Positions 36,281 to 47,929 of a DNA stretch of 64,000 bases are shown here, piece after piece. The stretch's first letter is position 1, and the number at the start of each line of letters is the position of its first letter. The notes beneath the pieces are model-generated. The model made no database searches. It was given only the letters and a program-made list of their open reading frames with translations, and was not told the origin of the DNA. Position numbers and translations under genes: made by a program. Source of the DNA: Eleusine coracana subsp. coracana (lineage: Eukaryota > Streptophyta > Magnoliopsida > Poales > Poaceae); contig CM064417.1 in assembly GCA_032690845.1 (NCBI GenBank), forward strand, positions 40,740,432-40,804,431. The letters run 5' to 3'.

Positions 36281-37876
36281 TCATCTGAAAGTGGAGACGG
36301 TGGCTGATCGAAGCCATAGCACCGCGCCTTGAGTCGCTCGAACTCCTCCACCATTGCATCGTGGTTGTACCCTCCATTGGGACGTGGCTTCCTCCACGCG
36401 CTCGATGTAGTGCATGTTGTTGTCGAGGTACCCCTGCATGGGCACGAAAAAGTCTGCACCGGGCACAGGAGGCACCACTGGTACACGCCCTTGGTACCTG
36501 TAGTCAATGCCCGCGCTGCAGTAGGTTGTGCCGATCGGCGCGTTGCCTGCGCCGATCGGTGCAGAGGGCTGTGAACCGTCCGCTGCCTCGCTCCACCCTG
36601 ACTGGTACTGCTGGTAATCCTGGCGTGACCCCCAGGAGTCCCACTCGCCGCCGGCTGCTGTAGATGTGTCCGGCTGTCGAACCCGCCCACGGCGGTCCTT
36701 GAGAACTCGGCCCCCCTCCAAGAGACCTTCCTCAAGCCAATTTATCCCTCCAGCTTGCGAGGGAGAAAAACTCCTAGCTGCGCACACGGGAGCTTTACGT
36801 TGGTGCCGCCGACATGGAAGCCGGCGCGAACACTTCCCGTGACAATATTGCCACGAGTCATATTCTCGCCGATCTCCGTCGCGCACTCCCACTTGTCGTC
36901 GCGCCCTCCCGATCCGTCGATGTCGCAGACGAGGGCTGCTAGGTGTTGAAGATAGGCCCTGAAGGCCAACTTCTTGCTTGCCTTGCCCCTTTTGTCAAGC
37001 CAACCCTGCACCATCACCGATATGGGATTGCAATGGGACAGACTCACGATGGCGTTGAAGAACCACCGCAAGTCCGCATCGGTGACGTTGCTGGAGTCAA
37101 CCTTGTCGCCTATGCGCGCCGCCAACCACGATGGAAAACTTGAATGGTCGGTTGTGGATGTTGTCGTGCTTCATCTCCTCTATGAATGAGAGCCGCCTCC
37201 AAAAGGAGTCCAACTCCCCACGTCCCAAGATGCCAGCGACGTCGGCGTTGGCGTTGAAGCCGAAGGCTTGAGCCGCCGCCTCCATGGTCACCGTGTGGCT
37301 GATGTCGCGGACGCGGAAGTTGACGGCCTCGCTACCGTCTTTGACGGTGCCGAGCCTCATCGTAGAAGCATTCTCGGTGACGACGTCGAGGTTGTATTCC
37401 ATGTTGAGGAGGTGGAAATCCACCTAGCCGAGGTTGTCCAGCATCCTCCTTAAGTCCTCCCACATGCCGATCGAGGTGAGGAAGGTCTCGTCCAGGTCAA
37501 AGTTGGGGACGAACCTTCCCCTCACCGCGAGGTAGTGCCGCTGTTCCTCCGTGCTCAGGAGGGTGAAGCCCTCCTCCACCGTGCGCGGCATAAATGCCGG
37601 CAGCGGTGATGATGTGGGAACCCCATGGTTTGCCGCCATTTGGCTCCTTGTAGCATGCCCTGTTGGAAGGGACGTATCGGAGACGAAGTGGCAGGCGGGG
37701 ACCTCGTATGTCGCTGCCGCCGAGCCGGGGGATGCACCACCCACCGACATGTTATCGTGAGCGTCGGAGCCACCCCTCGCCGAGGAGTTACCGCTCGACT
37801 CGCTGCTGCCGCCAGATATGCTCCCCTAGCGCAGCCTCTTGCCCAACTTGCCGACGGAGGAGCGGAGACGATCCAT
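36281..37876 (-). pseudogene. C extra ORF, Athila ORF1-like
   Basis: Homologue of the GIP extra ORF (55261-56418). ATG at 37876 (MDRLRSSVGKLGKRLR). Stops near 37830 and 37426 and a frameshift near 37120 break it. At the point where GIP has a stop, C has a Trp codon and reads on to 36281, so the family's ORF was originally longer than GIP's. A palindrome pair at 36530-36562 lies in this C-terminal extension. Confidence 0.75.
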
Positions 37877-38039
37877 CTGCAAGGAATGCGGAACGTGTGC
37901 AAGATCGTGGGTAGTGGGGAAGGTGGAGAGATTACCGGGATGGTGTGCCGAATGGGGGCGCCTGGCCTCCCTTTTATAATGTGGGAAGCTTCCAGGAGAA
38001 GGAACCGCCATAAAATTTCAAAATTTGAGATTGCCGCCG

Positions 38040-39197
38040 TTAGTTCCTTAGTGACCTTCACAATCTCCTCCGAAACTAGAGACTTCTTGTTTTGCATCAT
38101 GTCCTTAATGTACTTGGCATAGGTGGGACCTTGGATAGCGTCAACAAAAGGGACATTGATGTAAAGCTTCTTCATAATATCGACGAATCTTGCAAACTGC
38201 TCGTCATGTTGTCGCGCTCTTTCTGTCCTCGTCAGTAGTTGAGTATCTAGAAATGTGGTAGGGCCATGCTCTTCTGTCTCCACGCCCATCTTTAGACCAG
38301 AGAGGTCATCATCCTCCTTGGGCCGATTGGCGCGTTCAGGGAGCCGATCGGCTCTGACAGGGTCGCCGCGCCGATCGGCGCCGGGTGTGCGCCGATCGAC
38401 GCGGGGCTTCTTTGCTCCCGCAGAGTGTTCTGGATCTTCTGTTTGTTTTCCTAATCGTGTATCTATTGCCTTCAACTGCTCTGCAGACATCGTATCATCA
38501 GGAATAGCCCCCTTGTTGCCTTGAATGGGTTGCGATAGCTGTCCCATCTGTTGCTCCATAATCTTGGTATGCTTCAAAATCTGCTCATTGGAGCTCCCAA
38601 TTTCTATCACCTTGTCATTAACTCTCTCAAGGACACGATCAATCTCCTTGAATCTTGCTTGATTGTCCTTGTTGATCTTCTCTTGAGCTTGGAAGAGCTC
38701 ATGACATTGGAGATGAAGTGGGATAGAGTTTTGCATGGACGAACTAGGAGAGAAAGAACTCCTTTGTTGTTTATATTAGGGCTTCCATCCACTATTCTTC
38801 ATATATTCTAACATCTTCATCTCTTCAGGGCAATCTTTCTGTACATGGCCAAATTCTCCACACTCACTACATGTTGAGCGTGATTCCGCCAGCTTGAGTG
38901 TCTCTTCCTTAGGGATATGAAGATTATTGTCCAACATTCTTTGAATAGCATCGAGGCGATCTATAATCAATTCTTCCTGAGTCTTTTCAATCACACTCTT
39001 CACTACTCCTTTTGAAGGTTGCAAATTCCTTAAGCTTCTCTCACCATCCCACGATTGATTTTCAACTAACAACTTGACCAAATTCTTAGCTTCGGTGGGG
39101 GTTTTTGACATGAATGATCCTGCAGCTGAGGCGTCCAAATGTTGACGTGCCAAAAGATTCAATCCTGTGTAGAACTTCTCAACAACTTCTCCAACCT
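38040..39197 (-). pseudogene. C gag C-terminus and coiled-coil region, right copy
   Basis: 39162-38776 repeats the gag C-terminus and CCHC knuckle. 38736-38040 encodes the helical linker (FQAQEKINKDNQARFKEID) and the palindrome-derived VDRRTPGADRRGD segment, more open than in GIP. At about 38038 a deletion removes the protease and joins this directly to DNA upstream of the extra ORF. At 39197 gag is cut and LTR sequence follows. Confidence 0.82.
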
Positions 39198-40101
39198 ACC
39201 GGCATCATCAAGCAACCATAATCAATACAATGTCCGAGTACTATCCTAATCACCACGATTACGATAATATCTTACTTACTTAGCCTAGAACTAAGAAATT
39301 GGAATAAGCACATGCATGATTATAGAATCAAGATAGACAAATCACCAAAACCATCATCAACATATTCAATCATCCTTGAGATACATAGAGTAAGATTCAT
39401 CCCCGTAGAGATGGCCTACCTTGACGGATCACCTCTTGACTCCAGTGGTTCTTGAAACTCAACTAGAGATCTATTCTAACGGGGCAAGCCCCGGTGGCTC
39501 TAACTCACGGATCTGGTGTCCCTCTGTCGCCTCCTCTTCTGCGGCGAGGGTTTACAAGTATTTATAGGGGTTCTACTCGTAAAGGACTCGGTTTCTAGCA
39601 AATAAGGCGGTTGCGCCGATCGGCGCAAGCCGTGTCTTCTCTGATTTCTTCCCCGAGTCGGTTCCTCTGTCTTCCACAGCTGCCATGTGGGCCTTTTCCT
39701 TCGAGATAAATTCTTGTACTGCACGTTAAGATCTTGGAGTTCCATAAATCTTCTTGAAGTTCCATAATTCTTCTTAGACAAATATCTTCAAGTGTCTTCC
39801 ATAAACATATGGAATGGGCCTCGGTCACCTCTGTGGGTCAAAACACCCTTGTGCCGATCAGCTCATGGGCTGCGCCGATCGGCGCACTGGGCTTCTTCAG
39901 TGCTTTTCGTCGATTCTGGACTCCTGTCCTCTCCATCATCGCATTAATCACCAATTTTACCTGTTTCTACAATAAAGCTCCAAAACAACGCATATATAAA
40001 TATATAGGCAATATCATAGGTAAATGGCCTAAATTAGTATCAATTATGCTCTAATTAGGGTAATATTCACATATAAAAGGGGCACTTAGGAAGTGCCAAC
40101 A
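39198..40101 (-). repeat. Partial LTR of C
   Basis: Matches the right-hand ~900 bases of 33100-34720 and ends CCAACA. The inner part, PBS and gag start are deleted at the junction near 39197. Confidence 0.88.
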
Positions 40102-41606
40102 GTCTCATATTCCCATCACATTCACTAAGTCAGATCTCAACCTCAAAGCTTTTCCGCATGTTGACGCACCGGGGGAAAGAAACTGCAACAACATAAACAA
40201 CATATAGGTCTTCAGCCAAGAGCAGCTAGAGGACGAAGAGAGAACCCAAAAACTCGTGAGCAGCATAAAGCAAATACAAGAGAAGAGACACGATGTCTTG
40301 ATAAAGAAAAGGTTATAGTTCAGCCAGATGAAGAAACCAAAAAAGTACTCCTCGATAAACAAGTCCTCGGCCAGTTCGTCATAGTAGGCTCTGGTTTAGA
40401 ACCCGAAGAAGAAAAGGAATTGCTAGCATTTCTGAGAAAGAACAAAGATGTATTCGCCTGGTCTTCAGCAGAACTCAAAGGCATGGATAGAAGCATCATA
40501 GAGCACAAGCTAGAGGTCAACGTAAAAATCAGGCCAAAGAAACAGAGGCTTTGAAAGATGTACGATGAAAAAATAGAAGCCATCAGAGCAGAAGTTCAAC
40601 GGCTCCTCGATGCTTCTGTTATCCGCGAAGTCAAATACCCGTCTTGGCTAGCAAACTGTGTAATGGTAAGAAAAAAGACCGGGAACTGAAAAATGTGTAT
40701 AGACTTCACAGACCTCAACAAAGCTTGCCCCAAAGACGACTTCCCATTACTTGAATTGACAAAATTGTGGATGCAGCAGCAGGAAGCGAGCTGCTGTCAT
40801 TGCTTGATTGTTTCTCAGGCTATCATCGGATATGGCTAAGGTTGGAGGATGAAGAAAAAATAAGTTTCATCACACCCTTTGGTACCTATTGTTTCGTAAG
40901 AATGCCCGAGGGGTTGAAAAATGTCGGCCCCACATTTTGCCGCATGACTTAGAAAGCCTTCGAGTCACAGTTCAGAAAAAGCGTACACACTCATGTGGAC
41001 GATATCATAGTAGCAAGCAAAGTAAAGGGCAGCCACATCTCAGACCTCGCAGAAACATTCGCAAACCTTCAAGCAACAAGGTTAAATTTAAATCCAGAGA
41101 AGTGCGTTTTCTATATCGGAAAAGGAAGAGTACTCAGTTGTCTGGTGTCAGCCAAAGGCATCGAAGCCAATCCGGACAAAATCAAAGCAATCATCCAAAT
41201 GCAAGAGCCCCAGTGCCAAAAGGATGTGCAAAAATCACAGGTAGAATGGCGGCACTAAACCGGTTCATATCTAGATCGGCCGAGCGAAGCTTGCCCTTCT
41301 TCTACACACTCTAAGGATCTCATGGAAGTCAACAGACTAGATGCAGCTGTCAACCTTGAAAAGTATCAGTCAGAAACCCGCCAATGGAGGGAACAAAAAG
41401 TCGCACCCCGAGCTTACGCAGTAGGAGACTTAGTTCTACTCCGAAGCCTGAAAACAGAAAGCAAAGGCAAGTTAGAACCCAAATGGGAGGGCCCATACAT
41501 TGTGGCAAAATCAAACAGGCCCGGAGCGTACAGGCTCCAGACTTCGCAAGGAGAAGAGTTGTCGCATTCTTGGAATGCGGACAACCTTCAAAATTTTTAC
41601 GTATAG
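40102..41606 (+). pseudogene. B pol remnant: RT fused by deletion to integrase C-terminus
   Basis: After C the frame resumes near the lost protease (FTKSDLNLKAFPHVDA). RT follows with several frameshifts and stops: KGMDRSIIEHKLEVN, then CIDFTDLNKACPKDDFPL, then GSELLSLLDCFSGYHRIWL and the catalytic box. That box reads HVDDIIVAS, with His where Tyr is usual. At about 41260-41320 the reading jumps from the end of RT to the integrase C-terminal domain (41322-41606). RNase H and the integrase catalytic core are deleted. Confidence 0.88.
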
Positions 41607-41970
41607 AAAAGGCACCACTCGAAGCATGTAAACAGCCAAGCATAGCATGAAACTATAAGTGCTACCTTGAGCTTAGTGCTAGATTTTCTTTTCAAGCTTT
41701 CCCTTTAGGAAATTATGTAAAGGACCATACTCTTTTGCTCACAAGGGGAACCCTTCGCAGGGGTGAGGTTTTTAACGAGACGGATCCTATGTAAGCCCCA
41801 GCTAAATCTTTAAAGCTACCTTCCCCAAAGAGGAAAGCCTCGCTCAGTAGAGAATATCGAAACAACTCCCACCACGGAGATTGAAACATTCGATGAAGAG
41901 CAAAAATCTCTCAAGCCATAGTTGCCACACTAGCTAAGCCCGAAGAGCTAAAAGCCGTGTAGCCAGCTAA

Positions 41971-42625
41971 CTTAGCGAAAAATGCTAAGAGGCTCGTTGC
42001 AGCCCAAACCCGTCGAAGGGTCAGCTCAAAAACACCTCGCCCCTAGCACTTCGAGGGGGAGGGTGGCGTTTTTCAAAAAACTTAGCGAAATGCTAAGGGG
42101 CTCGATGCAGCCCTAACCCATCAAAGGGTCAACTCAAAAACACCTCGCCCCTAGCACTTCGAGGGGGAGGGTGGCGTTTTTCAAAAAACTTAGCGAAATG
42201 CTAAGGGGCTCGATGCAGCCCTAACCCATCAAAGGGTCAACTCAAAAACACCTCGCCCCTAGCACTTCGAGGGGGAGGGTGGCATTTTTCAAAAAACGTA
42301 GCAAAAAATGCTAAGGGGCTCGATGCAGCCCAAACCCGTCGAAGGGTCAGCTCAAAAACACCTCGCCCCTAGCACTTCGAGGGGGAGGGTGGCGTTTTCA
42401 AAAAACTTAGCGAAAAATGCTAAGGGGCTCATTCCAGCCCAAATCCGTCGAAGGGTTAGCTCAAAAACACTTCGCCCCTAGCACTTCGAGGGGGAGGGTG
42501 GCATTTTTCAAAAAATTTAGCGAAAAATGCTAAGGGGCTCGTTGCAGCCCGAACCCGTCGAAGGGTTAGCTCAAAAACACCTCGCTCCTAGCACCTCGAG
42601 CGGGAGGGTGGCGTTTTTCAAAAAT
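41971..42625. repeat. Tandem array, six ~109-base units, in the B 3' region
   Basis: Units start at about 41971, 42081, 42189, 42297, 42406 and 42516 with CTTAGCGAAA-like sequence, each ending with GGGGGAGGGTGGCGTTTTTC. Spacing is 108-110 bases. The array lies between pol and the antisense gene. Tat-group 3' regions commonly carry such arrays. Confidence 0.93.
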
Positions 42626-42649
42626 TGAACGTAAATACTAAGCGAATCA

Positions 42650-45600
42650 TAGCAACTCAAGCATGACAAAACATACTTTATTGCAATTAGGAATAACAAA
42701 TGTTTACATCTGAAATCATAATCAATGGGTTCTTCTTTTACAGCAACCCCAGAGGCTAACAACTGGGGAAGCAAAACGGACCATTCGTCGGTAGTGTAAC
42801 CAGGCGAAGGTGGGCAAGGATTAAGCCTCGATCCCCCGGCACCAGAGACGCCCGAATCTTGCACATTTTCACTAGCAGGAATTGGCGCTTGTGAAAAAGA
42901 TTTAGCAATCTTCGTTCGTGAACTCAACACAGAGCTAATAGATCGCTTCGCCACAACGAGCCATGGACGGGGAGGCCGCGGAATTAAGGTGTTAGAGCCA
43001 TCGTTGTCCAGGAGCTTCTCGCTTCACATCGAAAGCGGAGATCCAGGTGTTTGCTTCCTGTGCAGTCTATCTATGCTAGTGTCACGCGGGATTCCCCCAC
43101 CACTAGACTTAGCTTTACCCCGACGACGAAGCGCGGACGATGCACTAGATGGAGCGCCATGACTAAATAAGTGGGAATAATTTCCCACACAAACCATACC
43201 GGCGTCCAAAGTCACCAAGCGTGCCTCGGGTGAAGCAGCACGCGCGCGGTCCTCAAGTTTTTCAGCCCCCGCCGCAACATCTAACGCTTCGAAGCCGCTC
43301 AAACTAGCCTCAGAACTACTCGAAGTAGGCATCGGTACAAAAGCATCATCCATTAAAGATTGGGACCCCTCGCTCATCAGGCCCAACATGCGCAGCGCGA
43401 AAGATCCACTAGAAGTGCCCTCTTCAGAATCCCGCGTAGGCGACATGAAGGACACCTGCGCAGGTTGAAGCAGGCATGTCAAAATCATAATTACAAAATC
43501 TCCGTCAAGACCTCCCAAAAAGTATACTACATCAATACAGCAACTACAAGTGATACTACACCTCGCTCGGTGCAGCCTTCGATCCATCCTCCGAAGTACC
43601 CGCCTACTCGGCATGATTCCTCGAAGTATCTCGGCCCCCTGAAGGATCTTCAGCTTGGCTGCCACCGCTCCTTGAGGAATCACGCATCTGCACAGGCACA
43701 ATCAACTTTAATTTCAAACATCGTGCGACTAAATGATAATACAATACAAAAACAGAAGTATAACCTGAGCCAGCTTCTCAATCATAGCCTGTCGAGCAGC
43801 TTCACGGCCATGATTGCGCTAAAATTTCATAGCAACGCACTTAGCTGCAGCAATGGCCTCTGGCGACAAGCCATCTCGAGCGTCCGCCCCAATCGGGAAA
43901 TTGCGCCTCCCCAGAGCATGGAAGTGGACGCAGTCTTCGCGTTCCAACAGTCCGAAAGCGGTCTCCACAGTATGAAGCACGTCAAAATTGCTGCACTTGT
44001 CCATCACCCCCGGGAGAGCTTCGAACTTAGACTTATGCCAACCAAAGAAAACATGCTCGGTGATAGCAGCCCCATCGGTCAATGACATTGGCTCAGCACC
44101 AACATAACCCAAGGCCTCGCAGTATTGATGGTATCCAGATACGGCTTGGGCAGCGAAGCCATAATTGCGAATCGATTGGTCATGCTTTAAGGTTGTGTTC
44201 TCATTTTCGAGAGCTGCAATCTTAGCCTCAGCAGCCTCCAGGTGACTTAAGCCGTTCTTCAATTCAGCAACCTCCGCTCACAAAGCATCAAGCTCCTTTT
44301 GCACTCATGCAGCTTCAAGCAGCTTCATCCTTCGCAGATCGAGGGCTGTTAAGCTTCTCCTTCAGCAACATATTCTCTGTTGCAAGTAAATTTCTCTCTC
44401 TCTCTCCAACGAGGCTAGCTCTGTGCAAGTTTTCTCAGAAGAAATTCGTGCGAGGGTGTGAGCCTAAAACAAAAGAACAGTCAAAACAACCCTATCAGAA
44501 ATCTCAACAAAAATAGTAGAATGTTTTTTTTTCTTATGCACTATCAAAGCCAAGTGTACTTACATGTCTCAAAACATGGCAGAGATTATGCCGCAAGTCC
44601 CCGGCTTCGAATAATTTAGCCCCTTCGGCTATGAAAGCATCCAGCGCCGAGCACAGCTCAGCCCAAGCCTTGGGATCAACAAAATCTTCATACCCCTCGG
44701 CCAGGCCCAAGTTTTTACCCGCAGATCCCCCAGAGGTTTCAGCCCCAATCAAAAGTTGGCTTGGACTCGAAGGTCCAGGGTGGGCAGATAATTTTCCTTT
44801 AAGTCCAGTGAGGGTGTCTACAGCCTTTGCATCCATAGTTCGACCCTTCGTGGGAATAATGGAGGGACTTGAAGCTGGTAAATTAGCAGCACCGCCAACA
44901 GCAGGGGGAGAAACCACCATCACGTCATCCTCCTCGTCATCATCGCTGTCAAAAGCATCCGCCATCGCCCGGCACGCATCAAAGTCCCAACAGCGTGAAG
45001 GCCAGGGGCAGAGGAGCTCGAAGAGTCCCGGTGGGGTTCTTTTGCAAGCGCGCGCTTCAGGGGGACCTTCGAAGTTTCCTCCTCCTTCTTTCTTTTTCCA
45101 ATCTACGATGAGGGCTTCATCGGACACTTCTCCTTTTTGGCCTTTTTAGCCCTCGTAGCCTTACCAACATCCGAACCAACGTTACCAACGGGTCGGTTCC
45201 GCCTCATACGAGGTCCTGGCGCAACATGAGCCGGGTACTTCACACCGGCCAAAGTCAAGACACGGTTGAGTTGGCCACTATGAGAAGTCCGCTCGTAGGC
45301 ATGTTTGTGCTCCGCACGGTTGTAGGACCCAACTACAGCCTCGCTGGCGTGCTGCAGAAAGATCACAAACTCCTCGTCACCAAGACCCCGTTTATCCACG
45401 GGTACCTCCGGGAAGGGTATGGTAACATCAGGCCTCGAGGGGATCTTCTTCTGAATAAACCCGGAAATTGAGCACCCCTCACGTAGTGGCCACTTATTCG
45501 CAGCCACTAAATCTTCAACAAGGTCCCGACCGCTTGAGTTTAAGGTAGCGATGCGGATGGCAGTATCGTTCTTGCAGCCCTTGGGCACCCTGCCCTCCGT

Positions 45601-46665
45601 GGATCGAGGCTCGCAGGGAGTTAGCTTTGAAGCTAATGGAAAAACCGTTGTCTCTCCCCCGTTCGCATGAATAGTCTGCGCGGCAACCTTCACATACAGC
45701 CAGCTCTCGTGCCACTTGTCGCCCCAGCGGTTTCGGATGCACTTGACAAACTGATTATCGTGCTTGAAGCGGGACATGAAGGTAACGCAGCCGAAGTCAG
45801 CCTTGTGCACCACGCCATCAATCTTAATGGTCTTCGGTTGGTAATGAGCGCAGTAATACTTGTAGAATACTTCAATATCAGGCTGGCCCTGATAACTCAG
45901 TACGCCCCAGGCAAACTTGCTTAGCATGGCCATCCCGCTGGGGCTGATATGGTGAAGTTGCATGTTGAACCTGCCCAACACGTCTTTCATGAAGGATGAG
46001 CAAGGAAAGTGAAGGCCAGCAGTAAACTGGTCTTTAAAAACCACAGCTTCATCTTCCGTTGGGCAAGGGGTAACCTCTTGTCCAGCCAGTCGGGCTTCTC
46101 CGGACGGAAAACACCCCAACCCGGTAAGTTTGTGCAATTTGGGAGCATCGAGGCGAGATCGCCCGAAGACGAAGGTTCAAGGTCTGGATCCCTCGTGTTC
46201 TTTCCCTTTCCCCTTTTGGCTCCTCGGTAGGCCAAAATCACCTGTAGGCAGCAGGTCACTGACATCAGCATCCACGTCTTCTAAGTCCTCGTCCACTGGC
46301 CTAGAACTTCGAACCCTGCGGCTCGAACCTTGCCCTTGGGCATCAGTCACGACCCTCCCAACACCTCGGGGAACGAAATCATTGTCGCCATCCTCTTCCT
46401 CATCCTCCTCCTCCTCCTCTCTATCGTCTTCCTCTTCATCATCTTCGACCTCTTTCAGAGGGTCCCGACCATGCTCACGACCCAACCCTTCGGGAGCAAC
46501 AATGAGGTTATCCTCCAGGCTCCTGACAAAATCAGCCTCGAAGTCACCCTCACTTGTAGAAGCATCGACAGTCGTCGAAGGCAGGTTCTCTTCAACAGTG
46601 GTCTCGTCAGTGCGTGCTGTCATTGCCACTCGAGCCATTCCTTCAGATCCTGCAATCAAAGACAA
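42650..46665 (-). pseudogene. B antisense gene, multi-exon, gypsy-type transposon ORF
   Basis: Runs opposite to gag-pol. ATG at 46665 begins a very acidic region (poly-Glu near 46380-46445). A helical domain follows at about 46100-45750 (HFPCSSFMKDVLGRF; HHISPSGMAMLSKFAWG) that resembles the 'putative gypsy type transposon' family. Basic and Ser/Pro-rich parts come next, then a coiled coil (44262-44170) and a C-terminal Ser-rich exon (43455-43024) with a tail to about 42650. Introns with GT-AG ends and A/T-rich bodies fit at 44464-44563, 43688-43764 and 43456-43561. A frameshift near 46070 and stops (for example at 43819-43821 and about 43022) show decay. Its role is unknown. Tat elements such as Grande carry comparable antisense ORFs. 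Confidence 0.75.
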
Positions 46666-46882
46666 AACGTAAGTTCAGTCGGAACGCGAAAACTAGTCCC
46701 AACCATCGCAAGGGACACTTCGAAGTAAGGATTCATGCATACCAAGCTAGCTCGAAAGTTGTTTCGAAGTAAAAGTCACCAAAGAACAGCACAAGCGCAC
46801 GAAGCTATAGGAAGCTAGAGCACTAAAAAGCAAATCGCAGGAAAAGCTTCGCAGACCTTTTACCCCACCCCCTCATCTCCCG

Positions 46883-46890
46883 CTTATATA
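46883..46890 (-). promoter_or_regulatory. TATA box of the antisense gene
   Basis: TATATAAG on the - strand, 218 bases upstream of the ATG at 46665 and inside B but outside its LTR. Confidence 0.55.
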
Positions 46891-47289
46891 GTCGGATAAA
46901 AACGGATGAGCATTTACTACAGAGCCTCAGGAGTTGGGGGCATAGTAACACAGAATTAACAGCGGAAGTCGAAGAGCCGCGACACCCAAAGTAGCCAAGT
47001 GTTCCCTTCAAGAGAATTTGGTGAGCTCCCAGAAGAGGACTCGCTTTCAGAAACCGTTATTGTTCGAACCCTAGTCATAATCACAGGCATAGCGGGAGCT
47101 GAGCGAACGAGTAACTGGTAAAAATAATAATAATTTTCCATCGTAGTTATTCTCCTTTTATAGGCAGAAGCCCCGGTAGCTTTGCTCAAAGCCCAACTTT
47201 GACGTTTGAAGGGTGGCGTTTTGCTATGAGATCCCGGCGAAGCGAGGGTTTTGGCCCATCAAAGTTGGACCCACCCCTCGAGGGGCTAT

Positions 47290-47929
47290 TGTTGGGGGAC
47301 TTCGCAAGCCACTCCTCGGGGGTTCATTAAAGTCGGGCTGTGAATAAAAGCCAAAGTCAACCATTGTTACCCTTATTATTATTATTAACCATAACTTCGA
47401 GATACAGGTGTTCATCGGAGGCTACGGAAAAACCAAGACCCTTCGGGCGGTACCTCCACGCCCTCGAAGGATGAAGCCAACACATCCTTCGAAGGACAGA
47501 GCAGCGGACCCTTCAAGCAGTACCTTCACGCCCTTGAAGGATGAAGCTATCATCCTTCGATGGACAGGATGCCAGGCAAGATCAAGAACCGGCATGGCGT
47601 GAAGAGGGCAACACGTGGCACCAGCACGTGTTGTGGTGTGCGGAACAAGGAAGGGTACCAGAAGAGCTCAAATGATCAATTTATCCTTTATAACCATTTT
47701 GTATAGAATATTCGAAGAATGAAGTAGGTATTTAGGGACAAAATGGTCATTTGCATATGACCTAAGTACGGGCCTATAAATAGAACGCCCATACTTACTT
47801 GTAACGGGACGAATCTTTTTGGGGATGCGTGAGAAGAGCCTGTTGTTCCGTTTCATACCCTTCGTGATTCCTTTTCATGTTTACTCTTTCTGTTAGTGGC
47901 ACTGAAGCTTGCGCTTTGTGACACCAACA
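47290..47929 (+). repeat. 3' LTR of B
   Basis: TGTTGGGGGAC...CACCAACA, 640 bases. It contains repeated TCCTTCGAAGGA-type palindromes (for example 47485-47496) upstream of a TATA box at 47774-47783. Confidence 0.92.

Larger units (their letters stand above)
31896..40101 (-). mobile_element. C: rearranged GIP-family element inside B
   Basis: - strand relative of GIP. Left to right it contains a complete gag plus PBS (31896-33099), a full LTR (33100-34720), PPT, extra ORF, and middle and C-terminal gag (34721-39197), then the right part of a second LTR (39198-40101). Gag C-terminus is present twice, and the 5' LTR-PBS-gag N-terminus expected at the right is missing. This is one LTR shared between two partial internal regions. 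No TSD is found; the left end joins B within gag, the right end is a proper LTR terminus (CCAACA). Confidence 0.85.
29613..47929 (+). mobile_element. B: Tat-like Ty3/gypsy element with antisense gene
   Basis: Order on +: 5' LTR (first 39 bases missing), PBS TGGCGCCCACCG, gag with CCHC knuckle, insertion C, pol remnant, tandem repeats, a large antisense gene, 3' LTR. The integrase C-terminal motif set (GDLVLLRS, WEGPYIV, PGAYRL, WNADNL) and the antisense ORF between pol and LTR are typical of the Tat group (Grande-like). No short TSD is found; a ~1 kb duplication of Copia2 DNA flanks it instead. RNase H and most of integrase are deleted. Confidence 0.88.

Noticed and set aside
36329..37189. 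+ strand ORFs across C
   Set aside because: Shadows of the - strand extra ORF, whose homologue in GIP is the intact frame.
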